This document shows positions 46,438 through 56,791 of a DNA stretch of 64,000 bases, piece by piece (position 1 is the stretch's first letter; the number at the start of each line of letters is the position of its first letter). The notes beneath the pieces are model-generated. The model was not told the origin of the DNA. It worked only from the letters and a program-made list of their open reading frames with translations, and searched no databases. Source of the DNA: Linnemannia hyalina (Eukaryota > Mortierellomycota > Mortierellomycetes > Mortierellales > Mortierellaceae); the NCBI GenBank assembly GCA_019671135.1, contig JAHRHY010000010.1, positions 992,001-1,056,000 on the forward strand, written 5' to 3'. Both the position numbers and the translations under genes were made by a program.

Positions 46438-48378
46438 ATGCTGGACATCAACCTTTTCTTGGAGGAGCGCGGAGGCGAACCAGAGCTCATTCGCGAGTCC
46501 CAGCGCCGCAGACACGATCCCGTCGAGATCGTCGACGAGATCATCGCCCTCTACGAGGACTGGAAGACCAGTACGTCTCTTCTTCATTTCTTAAACTATT
46601 ATCGCATCACCACCATTCACTCAGCCACCAAAATAAGTCTGAGAACTAGCTTGCCAGCAGATGACTTACTTCAGTGGCCAGTGGGAACGGGAGCGAGGAC
46701 ACAACAGCATATGAATTAGTTCAGTGCTGGCCAATGGCTCGTGTATTGCAATCAAGGACTATGTCTATCTGATAATCACCATGAAGGGCCTTATCATCTT
46801 TAATATCTAACCAATGATTTTGCTCCATGCATCACCCAATAGCTCGTTTCGGCCTTGACCAGCTGAACAAGAAGTCTAACGCCATCCAGAAGGAGATCGG
46901 CATGAAGATGAAGGTACTGCCAACGACAGGACCTCGTGGCGAAGCTAAAGTTACATAGGACCCAATTTGCTCAAGGATGGTATAGGAATACTAATGCCAA
47001 CTTGTCACGACCTATGTTTTTGAACAATAGAAAAAGGAGGATGCCTCGGAGCTCATCCAGGCCCGTGCTGACTGCAAGAAGGAGCAGGATGCTTTGGAAC
47101 TTGATGTCAAGGCCAAGGAGGCTTTGTGGAACGCCAAGTTGGGCACAGTCGGAAACTTGGTTCACGACTCTGTCCCAATCTCGGACAACGAGGTAGAGAT
47201 ATTTCGACTACAGTATTACATGGATCCTCCAGACTATCACGTTGGTGGGAGCAAGAGGAATTGGTCCAGTCATTAATAGTCGATCGTGTTTATTAACACT
47301 AGGATAATAACGTTGTCGAGAGGACTTTCTTCCGCGACGGCAAGGAGCCCGAGCATACCCCCAAGCTTTACTCCCACGATGAGCTCCTCTACCGTCTTGG
47401 CGGCTACGATCCCGAGCGTGGTAACAAGGTCGCCTCCCACCGTGGTTACTTCTTGGTCAACGCCGGTGTTGAGCTCAACATGGCCTTGGTCAACTATGGA
47501 CTTTCATTCTTGGGCAAGCGCAACTACACCAAACTTCAGACCCCTTACTTCATGAAGAAGGAGGCCATGGCTCAGACTGCCCAGCTTTCGCAGTTCGACG
47601 AGGAGTTGTACAAGGTCAACGGCGAGAACGAAGATATGTACTTGATTGCCACCTCTGAGCAGCCCATCTCTGCCTTCCACGCCAACGAGTGGTTCGAGCA
47701 GCCCAAGGAGCAGTTGCCCGTCAAGTACGCCGGTTACTCGACCTGCTTCCGTAAGGAGGCCGGCGCCCACGGCCGCGATACCTGGGGTATTTTCCGTGTC
47801 CACCAGTTCGAGAAGATTGAGCAGTTCTGCTTGACTGAGCCTGAGAAGTCATGGGAGATGTTTGACCACATGATTGAGAACTCTGAGGACTTTTACAAGT
47901 CGCTCGGTCTCTCTTACCGTGTTGTCTCGATCGTCTCTGGAGCCCTCAACAATGCTGCTGCCAAGAAGTACGATTTAGAGGCCTGGTTCCCCTTCCAGGG
48001 TGCCTATAAGGAGTTGGTCTCGTGCTCGAACTGCACTGACTACCAGTCGCGTAACCTCGAGATCCGCTGCGGAATTAAGAAGATGGGTGACCGTGAGAAG
48101 AAGTATGTCCACTGCTTGAACTCGACCTTGACCGCCACTACCCGCACCCTCTCGTGTATCTTGGAGAACTACCAGACCCCCGATGGTGTCCGCGTTCCCG
48201 AGGTCTTGATCCCCTACATGGATGGCAAGGACTTCTTGCCCTTCGTCCGTGAGCTCAAGCAGCCCAAGGTAAGAATTTGAATCTGTTTGATGGCTTTAGT
48301 TTATGTATTTAAACTTGTGTTGTGTATCTCGTTACTGAACAACAACTCTTTTTGTATTATTTCGCTCAATAGAAATAA
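46438..48378 (+). CDS. SES1: Cytosolic seryl-tRNA synthetase
   Basis: Five exons: 46438-46570, 46843-46913, 47031-47192, 47303-48268, 48373-48378; 445 residues. N-terminal tRNA-binding coiled coil (about 1-110), then the class II core: motif 2 [20 protein letters not shown] (with VHQFEKIE), motif 3 [20 protein letters not shown], and [16 protein letters not shown]. It charges tRNA-Ser and supplies Ser-tRNA for selenocysteine in organisms that use it. The last coding exon holds just AAA TAA (Lys plus stop). The protein ends soon after LKQPKK and lacks the long basic C-terminal extension found in several fungal and animal enzymes. Confidence 0.96.
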
Positions 48379-48814
48379 GCATGCGTAGCAAAGAAGGCTG
48401 ACGTGTGAGGTGGACCGTGCAACTCTTCGGTTACGCTTGAGAAGAACCATGGTCCAGCAGGAAAGATTGTCAATCCCCCACCTTGTTGAATACATTAAAA
48501 TACAATACAAATAACCAACAACAGCCGTATCTCCAAGGATAGTGTTTTCCGAGGACTAGGAGGGGCGGTGCGGGTAGAATGGTAATGGTAGTGAGGTCAG
48601 TAAGCCGCAATGCAGGCTGGGGCTGAGGCGTGGCGAGGGCAATGGAGAGCTCTCAAAAGCCGAGGGGTTTAGCATTTTCTCTTTCCTTCTTTCCCATTTT
48701 TTCACTTTTCCCACTTATTCCTTCTTTCTTTTCGCTCTTCTCCTCACCTTCGCCATCACTACTCTCATTCAAACTTTTTTTTTTTCATTCTTCACACCTT
48801 TCTGCACATCAGTC
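48379..48814 (+). promoter_or_regulatory. SES1 3' end and AIG1-GTPase promoter/leader
   Basis: 436 bases; a C/T-rich leader spans 48670-48800. No other gene seen. Confidence 0.45.
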
Positions 48815-50411
48815 ATGATTAACGACAGCAACAACGTCGTCCTTGCAGTGGTAATGAGCCTCTCCTTCTTTCCTTGGTTCCCAGGTCCTTAGTCCGATAA
48901 CTTTTGGAACGATGGACATGCCTTTTAACCATGCACGTTATCCTTGAACCTTTTACTGGATGGGACACCCCTACTGTAGCTTGGAGCAGTCGGCAATGGC
49001 AAATCCTCGACCTTGAACTCAATTATCCAAGAGCCACTGTTCCAGTCTGGTCGCTCTGTCACTGTAAGTGCTTGTCTTTCGGCACCGTTTGTTTTTCGCT
49101 CCTTTAGCAATGCATTTTTTCACTACAAAAAAACTCCTGGTCGCCGAGCCCATACATGGTCTGGGCAAGGGCAACACGCCCCACCCCTTTTAACCCAGCC
49201 AATTGTACTACTTCGTTTCGAGGTTCCAAACCTTTTTCTAATTTTTTTTTGTTTTGTTTTGTGCCCTTGTAATAGGCGGTTACCAAGCAAATTGGAAGCT
49301 GCGTTCGTCCATGGAGGTTGCCCGATGTCCGGAGAATGGTACACATTGTCGATACGTAAGTTTTATGTATCTGTCTGTGTGTCTGTTTGTCTGTGTGTCT
49401 GTGTTTCGAAATAAGGCATGAATGTTTTTTTGTTAGCTTTTTTTTCGTCACGAAGAAAAGATGAAAAAGGGGGGGTCCAGATGCCGCCGTATTTGAAGTG
49501 GACTGGACTGGACTCGGCCAAGCCGATGATGGAAAGTGTGGCAGGGCAACCCAAAAAAACAAAAAGTGATGGACGAGTGGCAAGTGGAACGACTTGAGTC
49601 TTTGTGGCAGGGTATTCCTCACCCCCACTATCACGAGTCAGAAGTAAAGTAGAAAAACTCACCATTTCGATATACTCTCTCTTAACGACTTAGGCCCGGC
49701 ATGTGTGAATCGACGTACAAGGATGTAGAGAACGTCCACCTGATGGTCGAGTTTTTCAAGAGGCTATCTCATGGAGTCAGCGCCTTTATCCTCGTCTTCA
49801 ACATCCACAACACCCGTCTGGACGAGTACTCCAAGAACATGCTCCGACTCTTTGAGCGTCTCTTGGGCCCCCAGTTCTGGAAGCACGTCGTCATTGTCTT
49901 TACACATGTGGATGAGGACCAGAGGGATTATCTGGAGGACAACATGGAAGCCTTGTCGGACCCTGTGGACGGCTTTGTCAGTGTCTTGAACCAATGGTTC
50001 AAGTTACCCTACCAGCCTCCCGTTGTCTTCTTGTCCAACAGTAATACTCGCTCGAGTATGTATGCACGCGATTGCTTCTTGGAGCTCTATGAGGCCGTTG
50101 TCTCGGTAGAGGAAGGCGCTCAGAGGGCTAAGTTCACTTGCACTTTCTTCCAGGAGATGAACAACAAGGTATGTCATCTCTCTCTTTCTTTTTTATTTCT
50201 TTGGATTGTGTCTCATTTCTTCATACATGACGTGCATACCATTTCAACATCCAGACGCTGTCATACTGAACTGGTCTCATAACTCCTGTTCTAGATGGGT
50301 GTTGCGCAGGACAACTTTATTGTGCAAAGCATTCGCACAGCTGCCGTGTCGGTTCCTCAGATGATCCAGTCGGGCACGAAAAACGTGATCGGCGCCTGTA
50401 GCATCATGTAA
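48815..50411 (+). CDS. AIG1/GIMAP-type GTPase with C-terminal CaaX
   Basis: Five exons: 48815-48850, 48980-49063, 49276-49355, 49694-50168, 50295-50411; 263 residues. P-loop LGAVGNGKSSTLNSI, switch/G3 motif HIVDTPGMCES (split by intron 3), then HGVSAFILVFNIHNTRLDEY, and FTHVDEDQRDY in place of the usual G4 TKxD-like motif (TH-D, a common AIG1 variant). The C-terminus is CSIM, a canonical CaaX box predicting farnesylation and membrane attachment. AIG1 GTPases (plant AIG1, animal GIMAPs) act on membranes; a fungal role is not established to my knowledge. It is nearly a bare G domain. Confidence 0.85.
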
Positions 50412-50682
50412 ATAGAACCTCTCTCCCTGCTCCTCCCCAGAACGCGTCCTATCGAAGATGGAATACTCAAGGAAGGCTCGACCCTAGATCGCGCCCATGC
50501 CAGCATACAGGATGCCAGGAGAGGATGGCATTAGTCTATGTTGTCCTAGATTCAGTTCGTAAGCCCTTTTGGTTCCCGGCGCGAGTAAGCGCAGCGCCTT
50601 TCTCAAGTTCTTTTTGAATTTACAAACGGCATGTTCAAATAGGGTATGGATATCCTAATCATGTGAATAAAGAAAAAAATAT

Positions 50683-50729
50683 CTACAACGCCGACAAGCC
50701 TTGGAACTTGAGGAACTCCTTGAACGTGC
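50683..50729 (-). CDS. Candidate terminal exon of an unidentified small gene
   Basis: After a pyrimidine-rich acceptor (CTCTTTTTAG), 47 bases encode TFKEFLKFQGLSAL and a TAG stop, entering in phase 1. The codons and amphipathic composition look like real coding sequence, but no upstream exon with matching phase was identified. A TATA-like TTTATAAA on the minus strand at about 51240 and an ATG at about 51142 (MIFRGLTNGIKS) could belong to the same gene. Function unknown. Confidence 0.3.
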
Positions 50730-50806
50730 CTAAAAAGAGGGTGAAGGCCTGAGTTGGAGTCTGAGGATGAAAAAGAGTTTTGATCTGATAAGGTCAACCG
50801 CCTTGA

Positions 50807-50833
50807 AAGAGAGAGCGAGAGAGAGAGAGAGAG
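50807..50833 (+). repeat. GA microsatellite
   Basis: Nearly pure (GA)n with one C interruption, intergenic. Confidence 0.8.
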
Positions 50834-52042
50834 GAAAGTGGAGAGCAAAGCAATGATCCATGACGAGGGGCCATGAAAAAATAATAAGAAAGTGTTCAAA
50901 GTGCGCAGCGGTGAAAAAGAAAGGATCTGATAACCTTTTTTTTTTTTTTTTGACCCGCAAAACCTGAGACAGAGCAGTTCATGACAGGAGAAGAAGGGTG
51001 TGCGCATGCATGTTCATGTACATGTACACGCTGGCAAGTAGGAGTCTTCTTTGTTTTATTTTCAGATCCAGAGTGTTTGTTGTGTTCATCATTTCTGCGA
51101 CTCAGCTTTTGATGCCGTTTGTCAGTCCTCGGAAGATCATTGAGCCCTTTCTACTACAATGTGTTCTGGCGCTTCACCTTCGACTCGAGCCAGCTTTCAA
51201 GCACCGACTGAAGCGAAAGATGAAAGAAAGAATGAGGGTTTTTATAAAGGCTGCGCTCTTTTCTTGGCAATTATCCGTTTTGTGCGCAAAAGGCAAAAAA
51301 GAAGGATGACAGGTTTCTGTCAGGCGCGAAAATGGAGATATATTTCATTGGGCGTGGTTGTTTGGGTTTGTGTGCTGTCACACAAACCTTACGACCGCAG
51401 GCCGTGAAGTGACATGGCGAAAAAAAAATCAATCAATCAATTGAGCAGAAGACTGTGCAACCACACCAAGGCGTGTTGCGTGGCTGTCGTTGTTGTTGTT
51501 GTTGATTATCGATCGAGAATGAGTGGATGTGGGCGAGATAGATAGAAACAGAGATGAGTCTGATATCTACTTTGTAGGGGTGAATGGCTGCCTGGTTATG
51601 AGTGGGGAGGTGACAGTCTTCGATGAGAATGATGCAGGGGGTGGAGGTAGATCGGCAATGGCGATGGCTACAACAGACAACAAACAACAACATTAATGAA
51701 CAATGAACAATGAATTGAAGCGAATAAAAAAAAAAGAGTACCTTGAGGGGGTAACAATGTGTGTCTTGTTTTTCTTTCGAGTTTCCACTTTTTGTAACAC
51801 TCGTTGAATGACACCACCCCACGTTCATGTGAACGAGGACTGAGAAAGAGAGAAGGGTCAGCGCATAAAAACATAAAAGAGAGCCAGAAATCGCTTTTTT
51901 CCCTTCTTTTTTCCTTCTCTCGCACTCCACTCTCCACTCTCAGCTCCCCTCTCCGCCCAACCCTTCTTTTCTTCTCTCTCTCAACTCTACTCAACTTTAC
52001 TCAACTCACCTCAACAACCACAACCAACGACACACAAAAGCG

Positions 52043-53916
52043 ATGACTACTCAAACAATCGAAGACTTTGAATACGAGGCCTTGCCCGATAACGCATCCC
52101 TCTCTGCCAGTTTGCTCGCCGGCGCCTTTGCCGGTATCGCAGAACACGCCGTCATGTACCCCGTCGACTCCATCAAGGTATATACTTCAACGAGGAGCAA
52201 ACAAACAACGACGTCGAAGACGTAAGGGTCTTGCCACAGCCGCCACCACCATCTCTGATCAGTCACATAATAGGGGTGCGCAGGATCGGGGTTAAACAAT
52301 GGATCGATTTTTTTTGCATACAGAGCGCAACACTCATCGGAAGGACTGCAAGGATACGACGATCCTACTTATGGATCAGTCAGAGGAGACCCGTTGTTAA
52401 TTGAAAGTGTTCCAAGGCTCGCAACAACAGACGACAGCAGGATACCAACTTCAGCCTTCTTGTGGTCGAAAAGCAAAAAAAGGAATGGAGATCGACTTTC
52501 AGGATACGCATGAGTGTTGCTGTGCATGGGAGGAGCCTACCTGACAGATGACAGGGACACAACGAGCAGGATCACAAGTATGCAAGGAATGCGGATGGAG
52601 AAGAGTATATGTCATGGAAAGGGTGGAGAGATCAGCGACATGGCCAACCTCTGGATCGACAATGGATGAAAACGTGTATGTGTGTGTGTTGTTCAGTTGA
52701 CGAGCGGTGGGAAAGTGGTTCGCTTGCCCGCACACTCCCTTTCCCTCCTTCACTCACCGCCCACCCGTCAGAAAAAAGAAAAAAAAATATAATATTTATG
52801 ATGAGAGCTCTCTCTTCTCAACTCAACTCATTCTAACTGTCATCTCACCCCTCCTCTCCGATTTTTTTTTCGCTCTCTCTTCCATAACAATGGACGCCGC
52901 AACAACCCGTACAACAAACCACACTAGACGAGAATGCAGATCCTTCAGCCAACCCCCCAGGCCGTCTATAGTGGAGTTCTCAACGCCTTCTCAAAGATCT
53001 CGACCACAGAGGGAGCAAAGACCCTCTGGAGAGGTGTCAACTCGGTCATCTTGGGCGCTGGTCCTGCCCATGCTCTTTACTTTGGAACCTATGAATATGC
53101 CAAGCATGCCTTTGGTGGAAACGAATCTGGACATCACCCCTTCGCCGCTGGTAAGGATGTCCTCTCCCTTCTCCCCTTCACTCCACGAAAGATCACAACT
53201 CAGAAAAGAGGATCAGGAGCAGAAAGAAAACAATGTGGTCAGGATGGTGGCACAATCATGCATGAGTGAACGCCCCCTCCCCTCTATCTCTCTCTCACAC
53301 ATAACAACTAACAAAACTGTTTCTCATTAATACTACATTAGCTGGCGCTGGTGCCTGTGCCACCATTGCCAGTGATGCCTTGATGAACCCTTTCGACGTG
53401 ATCAAGCAAAGAATGCAGGTCCACGGATCGATCTACACCAGCGTCATGGATTGCTTCGTCAAAGTCAACAAGGCCGAGGGCTTCCGCGCCTTCTACATCT
53501 CCTACCCAACCACCCTCACCATGACCATCCCCTTCCAATCGATCCAATTCGCAACCTATGAGTACCTGCGCAAGGTCCTCAACCCCTCAGGAGCATACGA
53601 TCCCATGACCCACATCACTGCTGGAGGTATCGCCGGTGCCATTGCTGCTGCCGCAACAACTCCCTTGGATGTGGCTAAAACTCTACTCCAGACCCGTGGA
53701 GAGGCTACGGATGTGAGGATAAGAAACTGTAACGGATTGGTCGATGCCTTCAAGTTGATCTACCAGCGTCAGGGACTTGCTGGATTCGGAAAGGGACTCC
53801 AGCCTCGTGTTCTGAGTCATATGCCTTCCACTGCTATCTGCTGGGGTGTTTATGAGTACGGAAAGTGGTTTTTGAGCCGTGATAATTCTGACCAGCAGCC
53901 CATTAACTTGCCATAA
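52043..53916 (+). CDS. MRS4: Mitoferrin (MRS3/MRS4-type mitochondrial carrier)
   Basis: Three exons: 52043-52177, 52928-53150, 53342-53916; 310 residues. Three mitochondrial-carrier repeats with signatures PVDSIKTRMQ (split by intron 1), PFDVIKQRMQ and PLDVAKTLLQ, six membrane helices. GAGPAHALYFGTYEYAKHAF and the ESGHHPF loop after helix 2 favour mitoferrin, which imports iron into the matrix for heme and Fe-S synthesis; another carrier subfamily is not fully excluded. Intron 1 is 750 bases, far above the local norm, and contains a promoter-like block near its 3' end. Confidence 0.88.
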
Positions 53917-54264
53917 ACTCTTCACTTTCTATATGTGTGTCTCTTCCTCCCCCTTCTCCACTCTCATTCTTTTTCTTTTTTGCCTTTTTTTTCATCACCC
54001 AACTTGCACCTTTTTCATAATCCATAAAACCATTGTAACATAATAAAAATACAACTTCAGTGTGAATATTTGCTGTTTTTTCTTTGAAGAACTAATGGTA
54101 TGATAGTGTGATATAAAAAGGTCCAACGAGAGAGAGGCGAGACAGAAGGAGAAGAAAAAGTCGATCGAGTGTGTCTTCGACCCTATTCAAAGGTGAGGAG
54201 ATATGTGCTATGCGAAGAAAGTGTATTGACATTATTGAGTGTTATTGTTGATAATGGAAAGTGT
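53917..54264. other. Convergent 3' regions mitoferrin / cystathionine beta-lyase
   Basis: 348 bases; AATAAA at 54042-54047 is the likely mitoferrin poly(A) signal. No gene seen. Confidence 0.45.
54042..54047 (+). terminator. Poly(A) signal of mitoferrin
   Basis: AATAAA, 126 bases after the stop codon. Confidence 0.5.
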
Positions 54265-56375
54265 TTAGTTGGCGAGCTTAAGGGCCCCAGATGCGGTGAG
54301 GGCGTGGTAAAGATCCTCGAGGAGATCGTCGACATCCTCGATTCCCACGCAAAGACGGATCAAGTCCTCGGGCATGGCGCGTGCTGCGCGCACCTCGGCA
54401 GGGATACTGGCATGGGACATGCGACATGGCATACTATATTTTTTTTTTCATTGATGATAATGAAAGGTGTGACAGTTGAGTACATCTATCATTTCGATTC
54501 TGAACTCTTTGTGACTTGACAATTTCAACGGGTCGTTTTTTTTTCTTGTTCGTAGCAGACATACCTGATCAAAGAGTTGACACAGCCAAAACTGACACTG
54601 ATACCCCATAGACGGGTGAGCTCAACTAGCTTCTCGCTCAACTCGACATTGCCAGTCTCAAAACTGAGCACAGCTCCAGGTCCATTCGACATCTTGGCAT
54701 GCAGCTCGTACTGAGGGTGCGTCTTCAGTCCAGGGTAGTGCACCTTGAACTTGTGCGACTGCAAGAAATCTGCAATCTGGATCGCATTGGCCTGCTGACG
54801 ATCCATGCGCACTGCCAACGTCTTGACTCCTCTCATCAACAGCCAACAGTCGAATGGGCTCAGACCAACTCCCGTTGCGTTGATCGTAAAGTAGATTTTC
54901 TAATTAAAGGAGGAGGAAGTGAGCTGGGTAAGAATGGTTGCAAGGTAGATTCAAAGCGAAGCAATGGCAGCATGAAAGCAGCAGCATTAATAGTTACCTC
55001 TGCGATAGAATCTTCCTTGACAGCGACTACTCCGGCCATGAGATCGTGGTGTCCGCTGAGATACTTTGTGCCAGAGTGATAGACGATATCAGCGCCTAAT
55101 TCGAGGGGCCTCTGAAGATAAGGAGACATCATAGTGTTGTCGACGACGACAAGGGCGTTCGGGCATCTTTCGTGTACGATTTCAGAGATTCGTGGAATGT
55201 CGGCGATCCTCATCAAGGGGTTTGTGGGAGTCTCCAGGAGGACGAGACGAGTCTTTTCAGAGAGATAGGGGATGATAGTTTCAGAGTCGGTGGTGTCGAT
55301 GTGGTGCGTCTTGACGTTGTTGTGCGTCGCCAAGAAGCTGAGCAATCTGTTGGTGCCTGTTTTGTTTGGTAGGGATCAATTAACAAGAGGTGAGTTAGTC
55401 TTTGGTTGTGGGAAGCGCATGCATTGATGCAGGCAAATAAACCTTAGTGAGAAAAAATAAAGAAAAAAGGGCGCTAGCAAATGATAATCCTGCGATCTGT
55501 CACCGGCGCTTGATCACATCATTTTGGGTATCGGTTAGTTGTTGGGAGATTTATCCTCTCTTCTCTTATTCTACCCATGTGCTATTATCTCGCAGTCAGT
55601 CGGCTGGAACACACACACAGACCGGGGTTTATGAACCATTTAATTGAGAGCTCCGATCCAAAAAAAAAAAAAAAAAAGTGTTTGCTGTCGCTTGTCGAGC
55701 CAGGTTGACAGCGGTTGGTGTAGTCGAGGGTGGTGGGTTGAATTGAGGGCACGACAGTTGGAGAAGTACGGGGCTGGGAAGAATTGTGCATAAAGGGGAA
55801 GAAAGTGTAGAAGGGTTCTTACCTCCATAGAGATCGTTGCCTGCAATGACCTCCTCTCCAGCCTTGACAAGGCGTGTAATCACATCCAAGGCAGTCATCC
55901 CGCTGTTGACGACAAAAGACCTCTTGGCGGACATGATCTTGGCAAGATGGTTCTCTATACGTTTGCAAAGAGCGAGATATGAAAATATATATTTTTATGT
56001 GTGGGGTAAAAGTTAGTCACCTCTTCAATGACTCCGCTTTGTGTCGTATCCGTATCCGCATCGGACGTTCGTTGAGCCTTCCTTGTGTCTGTCTATCTGC
56101 CTGTCTGTGAATGAATGAATGAATGAAACCCCATGGAACCAACTAAGAGTGTAGGGAAGAGGTCATTTACCGACGTGGGAGCGAGTAGGGTTCCCTGAGC
56201 GGGAGTAGTCGTATTCGCCCATCTGGGTTGAGGAGGACTGTTTGAAGGTTGCGGTTTGGTAGATTGGCATAGAGGCGGCGTTGTAGTTGTCCTTGGGACC
56301 CTTGCCGTCCGAGTTGTCGACATAGACGAGTTCGGTGGCGGGTCTGTATTTGATGCGTGCAATGGTATCGGTCAT
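54265..56375 (-). CDS. STR3: Cystathionine beta-lyase (PLP enzyme)
   Basis: Five exons: 56375-56171, 55954-55823, 55356-54998, 54899-54565, 54433-54265; 399 residues. Cys/Met-metabolism PLP family: YDYSRSGNPTR, FVVNSGMTALDVI, GNDLYGG, ETPTNPLMRIADI, VVVDNTMMSPYLQRPLELGA, and the PLP lysine (Lys210) in SGTKYLSGHHDLMAGV. The HHDLMAGV loop and the C-terminal MSHASIPAEVRAAR plus LIRLCVGIEDVDDL favour eukaryotic beta-lyase (cystathionine to homocysteine, pyruvate and ammonia) over gamma-lyase; the sister reaction remains possible. It places transsulfuration toward methionine in the peroxisome or cytosol of fungi; no clear targeting signal (C-terminus KLAN) is visible. Divergent from the BRAT1-like gene. 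Confidence 0.85.
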
Positions 56376-56791
56376 TGTGATATGTGTGTGTAAAGGAAGG
56401 AAGGAGGGAAGTGTCGTTAAAAGAGGAAAGAAGCAAACAAAGTAGTTACGAAAAGAGGGGAACAATTGTGAGTAAAGAGGGTGGGAAGAAGAGAAGTGTG
56501 TGAAGAGAAAGAAAGGAGAGAGTGAGAAAATAAAGGACGCTTGAAGGGTAAAAGGAGACAAGGCCATCCATAGGTGTGTCCGCTATGACTCGCCTGTTGA
56601 ACAAAAGTCACCGGCCATTGCGCCATAGAAATTAACGTACGTAGATATGCCTGCAACCCCACAAATGATGTACGTGAGACTGCTTTTGAGAATTCTTTCC
56701 TTCAGGAACTGTTGAGAAACAGAGATCAACCTTGTTTTCTTGACGACATTCGACATTCCTCGCCACCACACAACACTCACACATTCTCGCA
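56376..56791 (+). promoter_or_regulatory. Divergent promoter cystathionine beta-lyase / BRAT1-like
   Basis: 416 bases between opposite start codons; the lyase side is A/G-rich on the + strand (C/T-rich leader on its own strand). Confidence 0.5.

Larger units (their letters stand above)
50412..52042. other. Gene-poor region before mitoferrin
   Basis: 1.6 kb. Contains a candidate lone terminal exon (50729-50683, minus), a GA-rich microsatellite at 50807-50833, a TTTATAAA sequence at about 51240 and the C/T-rich mitoferrin leader at 51890-52040. Nothing else supported. Confidence 0.4.
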
